Origin: Alphaproteobacteria bacterium
GTDB lineage: Bacteria; Pseudomonadota; Alphaproteobacteria; SHWA01
Length of the DNA stretch: 45,437 bases
NCBI GenBank assembly: GCA_009693995.1
Contig: SHWA01000009.1
Location: forward strand, 1-45,437
Direction: 5' to 3'
The notes under the pieces were generated by a model. That model saw only the letters and a list, made by a program, of their open reading frames with translations, was not told the origin of the DNA and did no database searches. Positions 25,847 to 35,165 of the stretch are shown here, in pieces (position 1 is the stretch's first letter; each line of letters starts with the position of its first letter). The translations under genes were made by a program, and so were the position numbers.

Positions 25847-27373
25847 ATGGGAGGGATGGCGCAGGGTCTCATCACCGATTTTCTGGCGCGTTCAGCGGTG
25901 GCGGCACCGGCGGCACCGGCGCTTTCGGACGGTGCTGGCACCTGGTCCTATGGCGCCTTCGCCGACGGGGTCGCCGGCAGCGCCGAATGGCTCGCCGGAC
26001 TCGGCGTCGGCGCCGGCGACCGGGTGCTGATCGTGGGCGAGAACGGGCATACGCTGGTCGCCCTGCTGTTTGCCGCCTTTGCCCTGGGCGCCTGGGCGGT
26101 GCCGGTGAACGCGCGCCTGACGGCGCGCGAGATCGCCGCCATCGCGGCCCACTCGGGCGCGGTCCGCACGGTCTTTGCCCTGGATGCGTCGCCTGCCGCC
26201 GCCGCCCATGCCCGGGCCGCCGGGGCCGCGCCTGTGCCTGCGCCCTGTGGCTTGGTTGCCGTGACCCCTGCGGTCGCAAGTCTCCGGGAGCCGCGCACCC
26301 CGGGCGACGCGGTTGCCGCCTTGATCTATACCTCCGGCACGACGGGATCGCCGAAGGGGGTGATGCTGAGCCACAGGGCGCTCCGTTTCATCGCCGAGAC
26401 CACCGTCGTGCGCCGCGCGCTCAGCGCCGCCGATCACGTCTACGCGGTACTGCCGATCACGCACATCTTCGGCCTCTCCAACATGCTGCTCGGCACCGTG
26501 GCGGCGGGGGGCCGCCTGTCCCTCGAGCCGCGTTTCGATCCCGCCCGGGCGCTCGCCGCCTTCGCCGCCGGGGTGACCGTGTTCCAGGGCGTGCCGGCCA
26601 TGTTCGCGCGCCTGGTCGAGCATGTGGGCGCGACGGTGCGCCGGCCGGCTGCGCCCGCGCTCCGTCTGCTCTCGGCCGGGGGCTCGCCCCTCGATCCCGC
26701 GCTCGCCGCGCGGGTCGAGGACGCCTTCGGCCTGCCGCTGCTGAACGGCTACGGCCTGACCGAGGCGGGTCCGACGGTGAGCAATACCCCGCCCGACCGC
26801 CCGCGCCGCGACGGCTCGGTCGGCTGGCCGATCCCGGGGGTGGAGTTGCGGGTGGTCGACCCGGTGCAGGGTAGCGACGTGCCCGCGGGCGCCGTCGGCG
26901 AGCTCTGGGTGCGGAGCCCCGCGGTGATGCTGGGCTACTACCGGGATGCGGCCGCGACCGCCGCCACCATGGTTGCGGGCGGCTGGCTCAGGACCGGTGA
27001 CCTGGCGCGCATCGCCGGCGATGGCGCGGTCTTCATCGCGGGTCGGATCAAGGAACTGATCATCCGCTCCGGGTTCAACGTCTATCCGCCCGAGGTCGAG
27101 GCCGTGCTCGCCGCGCATCCCGACGTCACCCAGGCGGCCGTGGTCGGCCGCGCGGCGGGCGGTGACGAGCAGGTGATCGCCTTCGTCGAGCTGCGCCCGG
27201 GAGCCGCGGCCACGCCGGCCACGCTCGCCGCCTTTGCGCGCGAGCGCCTCGCCCCCTATAAGCGACCGCAGGCGATCATTGTCCTCGACCGACTTCCCGC
27301 CAGCCCGACCGGCAAGGTGCTGAAGGGCGCGCTCCGCGAGCGGGCGGCGGCGATGGAAACGCTCCCCGGCTGA
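25847..27373 (+). CDS. AMP-dependent acyl-CoA synthetase/ligase
   Basis: The 508-residue enzyme activates a carboxylic acid with ATP and CoA. Visible motifs are the P-loop LIYTSGTTGSPKGVMLSH, the adenylate-binding NGYGLTEAGPTVSN, WLRTGDLARI, the hinge and C-terminal domain start GRIKELIIRSGFNVYP, and the catalytic Lys in SPTGKVLKGALRE. These give an ANL-family fatty- or aryl-acid ligase; the substrate is open. I took ATG 25847, with ATG 25856 (MAQGLITDFL) a real alternative because the purine run GGGAGGG sits between them. The acyl-CoA dehydrogenase starts 25 bases after its stop, so they form an operon. Confidence 0.88.
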   Translation: MGGMAQGLITDFLARSAVAAPAAPALSDGAGTWSYGAFADGVAGSAEWLAGLGVGAGDRVLIVGENGHTLVALLFAAFALGAWAVPVNARLTAREIAAIAAHSGAVRTVFALDASPAAAAHARAAGAAPVPAPCGLVAVTPAVASLREPRTPGDAVAALIYTSGTTGSPKGVMLSHRALRFIAETTVVRRALSAADHVYAVLPITHIFGLSNMLLGTVAAGGRLSLEPRFDPARALAAFAAGVTVFQGVPAMFARLVEHVGATVRRPAAPALRLLSAGGSPLDPALAARVEDAFGLPLLNGYGLTEAGPTVSNTPPDRPRRDGSVGWPIPGVELRVVDPVQGSDVPAGAVGELWVRSPAVMLGYYRDAAATAATMVAGGWLRTGDLARIAGDGAVFIAGRIKELIIRSGFNVYPPEVEAVLAAHPDVTQAAVVGRAAGGDEQVIAFVELRPGAAATPATLAAFARERLAPYKRPQAIIVLDRLPASPTGKVLKGALRERAAAMETLPG

Positions 27374-27398
27374 GCCGGGGCGGGCGAGGAGAGCAGCC

Positions 27399-28565
27399 AT
27401 GGACTTCGAGTTCAGCGACCAGCAGCAGGCGATCCGCGAGGCGATTCTCAAACTGTGCGCGGGCTTCGACGCCGATTACTGGCGCCAGCGCGACCAGGAC
27501 GGGCGGTTCCCCGACGACTTCGTCAAGGCGCTCGCCGCCGATGGCTGGCTCGGCATCGCCATGCCCGAGGCTTATGGCGGCTCCGGCCTCGGCCTCACCG
27601 AGGCGGCGATCATGATGCAGGCGATCGCCGAATCGGGCGCCGCTCTCTCCGGCGCCTCGGCGGTGCACATGAACATCTTCGGGCCGAACCCGATCGCGGT
27701 CTTCGGCAGCGAAGAGCAGAAGCGCCGCATGCTGCCGCCGCTCATCCGGGGCGAAGTGCGCACCTGCTTCGCGGTGACCGAGCCCGACGCCGGGCTCGAC
27801 ACCACCCAGCTCCGCACCCGCGCCGACCGCGCCGGCGATCACTACGTGGTGCACGGGCGCAAGGTGTGGATTTCGACCGCGCAGGTGGCCGACAAGATGG
27901 TGCTGATCGCGCGCACCACCCCGCGCGAGAGTTGCGCGCGCCCGTCCGACGGGCTCTCGCTCTTCTACACCGACCTCGACCGGCGCCATGTCGAGGTGCG
28001 CGAGATCGACAAGATGGGGCGCAAATGCGTCGATACCAACGAGCTCCTGATCGAGGGCCTCTGCGTCCCCGTCGCCGACCGCATCGGCGAGGAGGGCCAG
28101 GGCTTCCGCTATCTGCTGCACGGCCTCAATCCCGAGCGCATCCTGATCGGCGCCGAGGCGGTCGGCATCGGCCGCGTGGCGCTGGCGCGCGCCAGTGCTT
28201 ACGCGCGCGAGCGGGTGGTGTTCGGCCGCCCCATCGGCCAGAACCAGGGCATCCAGCACCCCCTCGCCGAATGCTGGATGGCGCTCGAGGCGGCCAACCT
28301 GATGGTGTTCCGTGCCGCCTCGCTCTACGACCGGGGCAAGCCCTGCGGCGCCGAGGCCAACGCCGCCAAGTTTCTCGGCGCCGAGGCCGGGTTCCAGGCC
28401 TGCACCCGCGCCGTGATGACCCATGGCGGCTACGGCTACGCCAAGGAGTTCCATGTCGAGCGATTCTTGCGCGAGGTGATGATCGCCCGCATCGCGCCGG
28501 TCTCGCCCGAGCTCATCCTCTGCTACATCGCCGAGCGCGTGCTCGGCCTGCCGAAGTCCTACTGA
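27399..28565 (+). CDS. Acyl-CoA dehydrogenase
   Basis: The 388-residue FAD enzyme introduces an alpha-beta double bond in an acyl-CoA and passes electrons to ETF. Family marks are AMPEAYGGSGLGLTE, the FAD/substrate motif CFAVTEPDAGLDTT, the RERVVFGRPIGQNQGIQHPL helix and the C-terminal THGGYGYAKEFHVERFLRE. At the place of the usual C-terminal catalytic Glu (YEGT in medium-chain enzymes) it reads APVSPE, so the catalytic base is probably Glu246 in GLNPERILI, the position used by isovaleryl-CoA dehydrogenase. GGAG precedes ATG 27399. With the ligase in front, the operon activates and dehydrogenates an acid, perhaps branched. Its end overlaps the convergent DUF429 gene by seven bases. Confidence 0.9.
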   Translation: MDFEFSDQQQAIREAILKLCAGFDADYWRQRDQDGRFPDDFVKALAADGWLGIAMPEAYGGSGLGLTEAAIMMQAIAESGAALSGASAVHMNIFGPNPIAVFGSEEQKRRMLPPLIRGEVRTCFAVTEPDAGLDTTQLRTRADRAGDHYVVHGRKVWISTAQVADKMVLIARTTPRESCARPSDGLSLFYTDLDRRHVEVREIDKMGRKCVDTNELLIEGLCVPVADRIGEEGQGFRYLLHGLNPERILIGAEAVGIGRVALARASAYARERVVFGRPIGQNQGIQHPLAECWMALEAANLMVFRAASLYDRGKPCGAEANAAKFLGAEAGFQACTRAVMTHGGYGYAKEFHVERFLREVMIARIAPVSPELILCYIAERVLGLPKSY

Positions 28566-29407
28566 GGCTCAGGCATAGACCAGGCCTTCGCGCGCCGTGA
28601 GACCATCCGCTGCGTGCAGGATGGCCGCTGGGTCGGCGCGAGCACTCCCGCCGTCGCGACCGCCGCCAGGAGCGCGTCCAGGGCATCGCCACCCGGGTCC
28701 TCGATGGCGACCGCGCCGAGGCGCGCCGGCAGCGGCGCCAAGGACTCCCGCCCGGCGACCGCGGCCGCGGCCAGGATCGTGGCGCGCCGGTCGCGGTGCT
28801 CCCCGCTCCGTCCCTTGTAGGCACTCAAGCCCCGGTAGAGCCCGACCCGCTTCAGATAGGAGGCGGGGCAGACCTCGAGCAACCACGGCACCCCGGCGCG
28901 GGGTGCCTGCATCGGCAGCACCACCGCGCGCCCCCCCATGACGAGGGGCGCCAGCACGTCGCGCAGACCGTGAAAGGACTGACGATAGAGGCGCAGATTG
29001 TAGACCGAGAACGGAGTCCGGGTGACCCGGTCGGCCGCCCGCTTCCATTCGCGCCCCCCCGCCTGGGCGAGGCACGCGGCGCGGAACGCTTCGGCGTCGG
29101 CGGAGGCGGCAGCGAAGACGGCGATGAAGGCCTGCCAGCCCCCCGGGGGCAGCAGGGCGTCGGGAAGGCTGAAGGGAAAATCGCAGCCGACGGCGCAATC
29201 GCCCTGGCGCGCCAAGTGCTGCGCCAAGGCGGCAAGGGTTGCGCCGCGCTCGGGCGCCACGCCGAGCGCTTGGTCAGCCGGCTCCAGCTTGCCGATACGA
29301 AGCCGTCCCTGGCGGCGCTCGCCCGTCGCCAGCCAGATGTGGCGGCCGGCGGCGCGGGCGCCGCTGAAGTCGAGGCCGATGACGCGGGCGGGCCGCGCCG
29401 GGGTCAT
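28559..29407 (-). CDS. DUF429 family protein (predicted RNase H-fold nuclease)
   Basis: This 282-residue protein opens with VIGLDFSGARAAGRHIW, matching the DUF429 start (G-x-D-x-[SA]-GA), which is proposed to be an RNase H-like nuclease fold. Further acidic residues that could bind metal are in VGCDFPFSLPD and near the C-terminus in EDPGGDALDALLAA. The role is not established. Its ATG overlaps the stop of rppH as ATGA, making it the last gene of the housekeeping run. It is convergent with the acyl-CoA dehydrogenase and overlaps it by seven bases. Confidence 0.78.
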   Translation of the reverse strand: MTPARPARVIGLDFSGARAAGRHIWLATGERRQGRLRIGKLEPADQALGVAPERGATLAALAQHLARQGDCAVGCDFPFSLPDALLPPGGWQAFIAVFAAASADAEAFRAACLAQAGGREWKRAADRVTRTPFSVYNLRLYRQSFHGLRDVLAPLVMGGRAVVLPMQAPRAGVPWLLEVCPASYLKRVGLYRGLSAYKGRSGEHRDRRATILAAAAVAGRESLAPLPARLGAVAIEDPGGDALDALLAAVATAGVLAPTQRPSCTQRMVSRRAKAWSMPEPQ

Positions 29408-29898
29408 TCCGCGCGCGGGCGGGCCAGGTGCCGGAACTCGGCGACCAGGGCCTGGTAGACCGGGCGCTTGAAGGGGATCACCAGCGCCGGGAGCGTATCG
29501 ATCGCGACCCAGCGCCAGGCGTCGAACTCGGGCTCATGGCGGTCGAGGCGGATGTCGCCGTCGGTACCCTGGAAGCGCATCACGAACCACTTCTGCGCTT
29601 GGCCGCGGTAGCGGCCGCCCCAGACGCTGCCGACCAGGTCGGGCGGCAGGTCGTAGCGGTGCCAGTCGCGGCTTTCGGCCAGCATCTCGGCGCGGTCGGT
29701 GCCGATCTCCTCCCAAAGCTCGCGCCGGGCGGCGGCGGCCGGGTCCTCGCCGGGGGCGATGCCGCCCTGGGGCATCTGCCAGCCGTACTCCAGGGCGCCG
29801 ACGCGATGGCCGACGAAGACCTCGCCGGCCCCGTTCAACAACATGATCCCGACGCACGGGCGGTAGGGGAGGCCGGCTGGCTGCGGCGGCGCGCTCAC
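29404..29898 (-). CDS. rppH: RNA pyrophosphohydrolase RppH (Nudix)
   Basis: This 164-residue Nudix hydrolase removes pyrophosphate from the 5' end of mRNA and so starts decay. It begins after a short tail with PYRPCVGIMLLNGAGEVFVG, typical of RppH, and has the Nudix box from Gly45 through Glu51 to REL-WEE-IG (59-66). The later WGGRYRGQAQKWFVMRF and EPEFDAWRWV segments are RppH-specific. The GTG start at 29898 overlaps the stop of the YibQ-like gene as GTGA, and its stop overlaps the DUF429 start. Confidence 0.92.
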   Translation of the reverse strand: MSAPPQPAGLPYRPCVGIMLLNGAGEVFVGHRVGALEYGWQMPQGGIAPGEDPAAAARRELWEEIGTDRAEMLAESRDWHRYDLPPDLVGSVWGGRYRGQAQKWFVMRFQGTDGDIRLDRHEPEFDAWRWVAIDTLPALVIPFKRPVYQALVAEFRHLARPRAE

Positions 29899-31067
29899 CG
29901 GTCGGCCTGGCGGTCGAGGACCGCGGTGATCGGGGCCACGGCGAACCCCTTGGCGGGGAGCGTCTTCAGCCAGGCGCTCAGCCGCTCGATGGTCACCGGA
30001 TAGGGCCGCGCCATGCCGACCGCGACCTCGCTCCGGCGCGCGACCGCTTCCAAGGTCGCCAGCTGCTCGTCGATCGCGTCGCGCGAGGCTTCGTTGTCGA
30101 TGAAGCGATCATTGATCACGCGCGGCACCGTGACCGCCGTGGCAACGCGGGCGGCGACGCTCGCAGTCGACGAACGGCTGTCGAGAAAGATCAGGCCACG
30201 GTCGCGCAGCGACTCCAGCACCGGGGTCAGGTGATTCGGCGATTCCGTGAACTTCGAGCCCATGTGGTTGACCACGCCGACGAAGCCGACGGCGCGCCCG
30301 AGCGCCCACTCTAGGCGGCCGATGTTCTCACCCGCCGACAGCGACGTGAGGAGCGCCTGGGGCCCGGGATCCTGGGCCGGGAAGTTCTGCGGCTCCATGG
30401 GCATGTCCACCAGCACCTCGTGCCCGGCGGCGCGCGCGAGCGCGACCCACTCGTCGAGCCGGCGGGCGTAGGGCACAAAGGCGAGGGTGATCTCGCCCGG
30501 CAGCTCGATCGCCGACCGGGTGGCGTTGGCGGCCAGGCCAAGGCTGGTCATCACTACGACGATCACCGGCTTGCCCTCGGTATTGGCGAAGGGCCGGCCG
30601 TGAACCTGCCATGCCTTGCGCGCCTCTCCCGGCACGGTCCGGAGTGCGGCGGGTGGCGCGCGCGGCGCCGGGGCCACGGCAACCGCGGTGCGCTCCGGCG
30701 GGGTGGCAGGCGCGACCAGCGGTAGCGGGGCGGCAGGGGTGGGCGGTGCCGGCGCCGCGGGCTTCGCCTCTGCGGCCGGTTTCGGTTCGGGCGCGGGCTT
30801 CGCCTCGGTCGCTGGTGGCGCCGGCGCGACCGCCAAGGAGATCTCGACCACGATCCGGGCCTTCTCCGGCTCGGCCGCCGGCGGTGGCGGGCTGAGCGCG
30901 GCCCAGCCGATCAGCCAGGCGAGCAACGAGGCGACCACCAGGCCGGCGATCAGCGGCGGGTTGAAACCGGTTCGTGTCGGCTCATGCGGCGCCGCGGACG
31001 GAACCGGCTCGGGCTCGGCCACCGTGGCGGTGTTGGCCGCGAGGTTCGAAGCATCCGGTTGCGACAC
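29895..31067 (-). CDS. Divergent polysaccharide deacetylase family protein (YibQ/DUF610)
   Basis: This 390-residue inner-membrane-anchored protein has one N-terminal helix (about 38-58, GFNPPLIAGLVVASLLAWLI), a long Ala/Pro/Lys-rich linker (about 60-145), and a periplasmic domain with a polysaccharide-deacetylase-like fold (VIVVVMTSLGLAANATRSAI, VDMPMEPQNFP, NHMGSKFTES, FLDSRSSTASVAARVA). In most Alphaproteobacteria it lies between ctpA and rppH, as here. The usual first motif D-D of true deacetylases is not evident (MTSLG here), so enzymatic activity is uncertain. The linker is a low-complexity repeat of KPAAE-type units. Confidence 0.85.
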   Translation of the reverse strand: MSQPDASNLAANTATVAEPEPVPSAAPHEPTRTGFNPPLIAGLVVASLLAWLIGWAALSPPPPAAEPEKARIVVEISLAVAPAPPATEAKPAPEPKPAAEAKPAAPAPPTPAAPLPLVAPATPPERTAVAVAPAPRAPPAALRTVPGEARKAWQVHGRPFANTEGKPVIVVVMTSLGLAANATRSAIELPGEITLAFVPYARRLDEWVALARAAGHEVLVDMPMEPQNFPAQDPGPQALLTSLSAGENIGRLEWALGRAVGFVGVVNHMGSKFTESPNHLTPVLESLRDRGLIFLDSRSSTASVAARVATAVTVPRVINDRFIDNEASRDAIDEQLATLEAVARRSEVAVGMARPYPVTIERLSAWLKTLPAKGFAVAPITAVLDRQADR

Positions 31068-31076
31068 GGCAAACCG

Positions 31077-32417
31077 TCAATTGGCGATGACGCGATTGTT
31101 GAACAGGGCTACGCCACGCAGCAGATCGAGCGCCCGGGCGAGCTGGTTGTCCTCGAGAGCGTCGCGCTTGGCCTCGGCCGAGGGCTCGCTCGCCTCGTCC
31201 TTCGCCGATGGTGGCGTTGCGGGCTGGCTGGTCTGCGGCTCAGGCTCGCGCGGTGCGTTCGGCGTCGGCGACAGGCGGTTGCGCAGGTTCTCCTCGCGCC
31301 GGCGCGGCTGGGCCGGCGTCGTGCTCGCGGGTTCGGCGCGGGCCGCCGTCTCGACGATGATGTCGGGATCGATGCCCTTGGCCTGGATCGAGCGCCCCGA
31401 GGGCGTGTAATAGCGGGCCGTGGTCAGGCGCATGGCGCCATGCCCGGCGAGGGGAATGATGGTCTGCACCGAGCCCTTGCCAAACGAGCGGGTGCCGAGC
31501 AGGATCGCGCGCTTGTGGTCCTGGAGCGCCCCGGCGACGATTTCGGAGGCCGAGGCGGAACCACCGTTGATCAGCACCACCACCGGCAGGCCGGCGGCCA
31601 GATCGCCCTTGCGCGCGTTGAAGCGCTGCGCGCTGTCGGTTCTCCGGCCGCGGGTGGAGACGATCTCGCCCTGGTCGAGGAAGCTGTCGGCAACCGAGAC
31701 CGCCTGCTCCAGCAGGCCTCCCGGGTTGTTGCGCAGGTCGAGTACATAGCCCTTCAGGCCATCGGGCTTCTCACGCTCGAGCCGCTTGAAGGCATCCTGC
31801 AGGCCCTGCTGGGTCTGCTCGTTGAACTGGCTGACCCGGATGTAGCCGACGTCGCCCTTGAGCAGGCTGCTGACTGCGCGCACCTTGATCACGGCGCGCG
31901 TCAGGCTGACGTCGAACGGCTCCGCGACCTTTTCGCGGCGGATGGTGAGCTTGATGTCGGTATTGACCGGGCCGCGCATCTTCTCGACCGCTTCTTGCAG
32001 CGTCAGGCCGAGCACCGGGTCGCCGTCGAGATGGGTGATCAGGTCGTTCGGCTGCAGGCCGGCGCGGTGGGCCGGGGTTTCGTCGATCGGCGTCACCACC
32101 TTGACCAGGCCGCTTTCCATGGTGACTTCGATGCCGAGGCCGCCGAACTCGCCCCGGGTCTGCACCTGCATCTCGCGGTAGCTTTTGGCGTTGAGGAAGC
32201 TCGAATGGGGGTCGAGATCGTGCAGCATGCCGTTGATGGCGGCTTCCACCAGGGTCTCGTCGGTCACCTCGTCGACATAGTCGGCGCGCACCCGCTCGAA
32301 CACCTCGCCGAACAGGTTGAGCTGACGGTAGGTGTCGGAGCTGTCGGCCGCCAACCCGATCGTCGGGAACACAAACCCCGCAACTGCGAGGCCAAGTATC
32401 AGACGCGTGCGCATCAT
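31077..32417 (-). CDS. ctpA: C-terminal processing peptidase (S41 family, CtpA)
   Basis: The 446-residue periplasmic serine protease has a signal peptide (MMRTRLILGLAVAGFVFPTI, then GLAAD), a PDZ domain (about 85-165) and an S41 catalytic domain. The Ser-Lys dyad is seen in NGGSASASEIVAG (about 285-295) and SFGKGSVQ (Lys314). The last 90 residues are a Pro/Glu/Arg-rich tail. It trims periplasmic proteins and, with EnvC-type factors, controls murein hydrolysis. The first ATG overlaps the envC stop by four bases. Confidence 0.92.
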   Translation of the reverse strand: MMRTRLILGLAVAGFVFPTIGLAADSSDTYRQLNLFGEVFERVRADYVDEVTDETLVEAAINGMLHDLDPHSSFLNAKSYREMQVQTRGEFGGLGIEVTMESGLVKVVTPIDETPAHRAGLQPNDLITHLDGDPVLGLTLQEAVEKMRGPVNTDIKLTIRREKVAEPFDVSLTRAVIKVRAVSSLLKGDVGYIRVSQFNEQTQQGLQDAFKRLEREKPDGLKGYVLDLRNNPGGLLEQAVSVADSFLDQGEIVSTRGRRTDSAQRFNARKGDLAAGLPVVVLINGGSASASEIVAGALQDHKRAILLGTRSFGKGSVQTIIPLAGHGAMRLTTARYYTPSGRSIQAKGIDPDIIVETAARAEPASTTPAQPRRREENLRNRLSPTPNAPREPEPQTSQPATPPSAKDEASEPSAEAKRDALEDNQLARALDLLRGVALFNNRVIAN

Positions 32418-33589
32418 CCGCTGATCCTGCTATCGCCTGCCGCGAGCCACGGCACCGGGTTGACCGGAATTCCATTGCGGCGCAGCTCGATATGAAGCCG
32501 CGCCGAGCGGCCTGGCGAGGGTCCGACCGTTCCGACCGGCTCACCCGCCAACAGCCACTGGCCCAAGACGCTGTCGATCCGTGAAAACCCGGCGAGCAGG
32601 GTATGATAGCCCTCGCCGTGCGCGATGATCAAGAGACGCCCGAGTCCGCGGAAGTCGCCAGCAAAGACGACCTCGCCGTCGAACGGCGTCACCACTTGCG
32701 CCGCCGCTCGTGTCTCGACCACGACGCCGCGGCTCTGGGTGCCATCGGGAAGGGAATCGCCGAATCTGACCACCAGCCGCCCTTCCGCCGGCAGCGCCAG
32801 GCTGCCACGCGCGGCCGTGAACGAGCGCGGCGCCGGGCGCAGGCCGGCGACGCCCGCGTGCTGGCGCGCCTGCACCACCGACTCCAGAAGCTCGTGGAGC
32901 GATCGCGCCTCGGCCACCAGGCGGGTGATCTGGGCCTGGGCGCGGTCGCGCTCGGCCCAGGTGGCCGCGTACTCCGCGCCCTTGCGGTCGAGGAGCAGGG
33001 CAAGCGCCTGTTCCTCGGCGCCGAACGAGCGCAGCAGCGCCGCCAGTTCGGTGCGGCTGGCGAACAGTTGCTGCTCGATGCTCTCGATCGCGCCGAGCTC
33101 GTCATCGATCTCGCGCGCACGCGCCTGCAAGGCGGGCACGGCGGCAGCGAGCAGAAGATGCCCATGGAAGGCGCTGCGCAGGTCGCCCGGTCGGCCGATC
33201 ATGGTTTCCACCGGACGGCGGCCGAGGGCGATCAGCCCCGCCAAGACTTCGCCGGTCGCCACCCGCCGGCGCGCGAACTCGGCCTGCTTCTCCTCGCGCA
33301 GGCGTTCCAGCCACGCGACCGTCGTTTCCACCTCGGTCAGGCGGGTCTCGAAGACCTGCACGCGGCGGGCCGCCGCGATCAAGTTGGCGCGCACCGTGTT
33401 CGCCTCGCGGGCGAGCCCCTCCGCCGCCGCGTTCAACTCGGCGCCGCGGGCCTGCTCGTCTTCGAGCGCACGCACGGTCAGTTCGAGATCGCGCACGATG
33501 CTGGCTTCTTCGCTGGTCGCCGCAGCGACGGGTCCGCCGGCGGCCAGGGCCACCAGCAGGGCCAGGAGGGTGCGCCCGGTCCTAGTCAC
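32414..33589 (-). CDS. envC: Murein hydrolase activator, EnvC-like (degenerate M23/LytM domain)
   Basis: The 391-residue exported protein has a signal peptide, a long coiled-coil region (about 30-255) and a C-terminal LytM/M23 domain (about 275-385). In active M23 peptidases a His and Asp appear early in the domain; here that place reads SRGVVVETRAA, with no ligand, and only the final HIELRRNG remains. That is what EnvC-type activators look like: they switch on amidases instead of cutting murein. I prefer GTG 33589 because the signal peptide starts there (VTRTGRTLLALL); a TTG at 33604 is possible. Start overlaps the gpmI end by eight bases. Confidence 0.85.
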   Translation of the reverse strand: MTRTGRTLLALLVALAAGGPVAAATSEEASIVRDLELTVRALEDEQARGAELNAAAEGLAREANTVRANLIAAARRVQVFETRLTEVETTVAWLERLREEKQAEFARRRVATGEVLAGLIALGRRPVETMIGRPGDLRSAFHGHLLLAAAVPALQARAREIDDELGAIESIEQQLFASRTELAALLRSFGAEEQALALLLDRKGAEYAATWAERDRAQAQITRLVAEARSLHELLESVVQARQHAGVAGLRPAPRSFTAARGSLALPAEGRLVVRFGDSLPDGTQSRGVVVETRAAAQVVTPFDGEVVFAGDFRGLGRLLIIAHGEGYHTLLAGFSRIDSVLGQWLLAGEPVGTVGPSPGRSARLHIELRRNGIPVNPVPWLAAGDSRISG

Positions 33590-35165
33590 CGGCGGCCATG
33601 GCAAGGTGGCGCCGCGCGGGCGCCGGCTGGATCAGGCTCTGCCCGGTCATCTCCGCCGGCTGCGGCAGCCCCATCAGCGCCAGCACCGTCGGCGCCACAT
33701 CGGCCAGGCGCCCGTCCCGGAGCACGGCCCCGCGGCCCGCGGCTCCAGCCAGGATCACCGGCACTGGGCTGAAGGTGTGCGCCGTGTGCGGCTCGCCCGT
33801 GGTGGGATCGCGCATCAGATCGGCATTGCCGTGATCGGCGGTGATCAGGAGCGCGCCGCCCGCGCCCTCGACCGCCGCCCGGAGCCGCCCGAGACAACGG
33901 TCGACCGCCTCGACCGCGCGCCGCGCCGCATCCAGGATGCCGGTGTGCCCGACCATGTCGGTATTGGCATAGTTGACGACGATCAGATCGAACCGGCCGC
34001 TTGCGACCGCCGCGACCAGCTTGTCGGTGACCTCGACCGCCGACATCTCGGGCTGCAGGTCGTAGGTGGCGACCTTCGGCGAAGGCACCAGGATGCGCTC
34101 CTCGCCCGGGTACTCGGTCTCCTCCCCGCCGTTCAAGAAGAAGGTGACGTGGGCGTATTTCTCGGTCTCGGCGATACGCAGTTGCCGCAACCCCGCCTTG
34201 GCCACCACGTCGCCGAGCACATTGGTGAGTGTCTGCGCCGGGAAGATGGTCGCAAGGCGCCGGTTCAGCGCGCTCGAATACTCGGTCATGCCTACGGCGG
34301 CGGCGAAGCGGATCACCCGCGGGCGCGGGAAATCGGCGAAGCCGGGATCGAGGAGGGCGGTCAGGATCTCGCGCGCGCGGTCGGCCCGGAAGTTGGCCAT
34401 CACCAGGCCGTCGCCGTCCCGCATGCCGGCGTGGCCGGGGAGCACCGCCGGCGGCATGAACTCGTCGGTCACGCTGCCGGCGTAGCTCGCCTGGACCGCG
34501 GCGACGGGGTCGGCGGCGGCAACGCCCTGCCCGGCGGCTAGCGCGGCGTAGGCGCGCGCCACCCGATCCCAGCGCCGGTCGCGGTCCATGGCGTAGTAGC
34601 GCCCGCCGACGGTCGCGATCCGGGTGCGGACCAGGCCGGCGGTTTCCGCCCGGAAACGGCGCAAGTATTCCACGGCACTCGACGGTGGCGTGTCGCGCCC
34701 ATCGAGGAAGGCGTGCACCGCTACGCCCACGCCGGCCGCATCCAGGATGCGCGCCAAGGCGGCGATGTGGGTCTGGTGGGCGTGGACGCCGCCGGGCGAG
34801 AGCAGACCCAGCAGATGGCAGGTGCCGCCGGTGGCTTCGAGCGCCCGGATCAGCCCGACCACGGCCGGCGCGCGCCCCAGAGAGCCGTCGGCGACCACGG
34901 CATTGATGCGCGGCAGATCCTGCATCACCACCCGGCCGGCGCCGATGCTGAGGTGGCCGACCTCGGAGTTGCCGAATTGGTCGTCGGGCAGGCCGACGTC
35001 GAGGCCCGATGCTTGCAACAGGGCGTGGGGGCACGTCGCCCGCAGGCGGTCCCATTCCGGCGTGGCCGCCTGGGCGACCGCGTTGTCCGCGCTCTCCTCG
35101 CGGTGGCCCCAGCCATCCAGCACGCAGAGGACGACGGGACGCGGGTGGCGTGGCTGCGGGGTCAT
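33582..35165 (-). CDS. gpmI: 2,3-bisphosphoglycerate-independent phosphoglycerate mutase
   Basis: This 527-residue glycolytic enzyme interconverts 3- and 2-phosphoglycerate with two Mn ions. Visible are the first metal site VVLCVLDGWGHRE, the phospho-acceptor Ser67 in DDQFGNSEVGH, LLSPGGVHAH, the substrate residues FLDGRDTPPSSA and VGGRYYAMDRDRRWDR, MANFRADRAREI, and the second metal site NYANTDMVGHTG with ITADHGNAD. ATG 35165 was taken; a TTG codon lies directly in front. Between it and rsfS there are only 67 bases, where most relatives have rlmH. Confidence 0.95.
   Translation of the reverse strand: MTPQPRHPRPVVLCVLDGWGHREESADNAVAQAATPEWDRLRATCPHALLQASGLDVGLPDDQFGNSEVGHLSIGAGRVVMQDLPRINAVVADGSLGRAPAVVGLIRALEATGGTCHLLGLLSPGGVHAHQTHIAALARILDAAGVGVAVHAFLDGRDTPPSSAVEYLRRFRAETAGLVRTRIATVGGRYYAMDRDRRWDRVARAYAALAAGQGVAAADPVAAVQASYAGSVTDEFMPPAVLPGHAGMRDGDGLVMANFRADRAREILTALLDPGFADFPRPRVIRFAAAVGMTEYSSALNRRLATIFPAQTLTNVLGDVVAKAGLRQLRIAETEKYAHVTFFLNGGEETEYPGEERILVPSPKVATYDLQPEMSAVEVTDKLVAAVASGRFDLIVVNYANTDMVGHTGILDAARRAVEAVDRCLGRLRAAVEGAGGALLITADHGNADLMRDPTTGEPHTAHTFSPVPVILAGAAGRGAVLRDGRLADVAPTVLALMGLPQPAEMTGQSLIQPAPARRHLAMAAGD

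Noticed and set aside
32625-34541. A 638-codon open frame on the plus strand opposite envC and gpmI
   Set aside because: Ser/Arg/Ala-rich antisense shadow without ribosome-binding site or domain.
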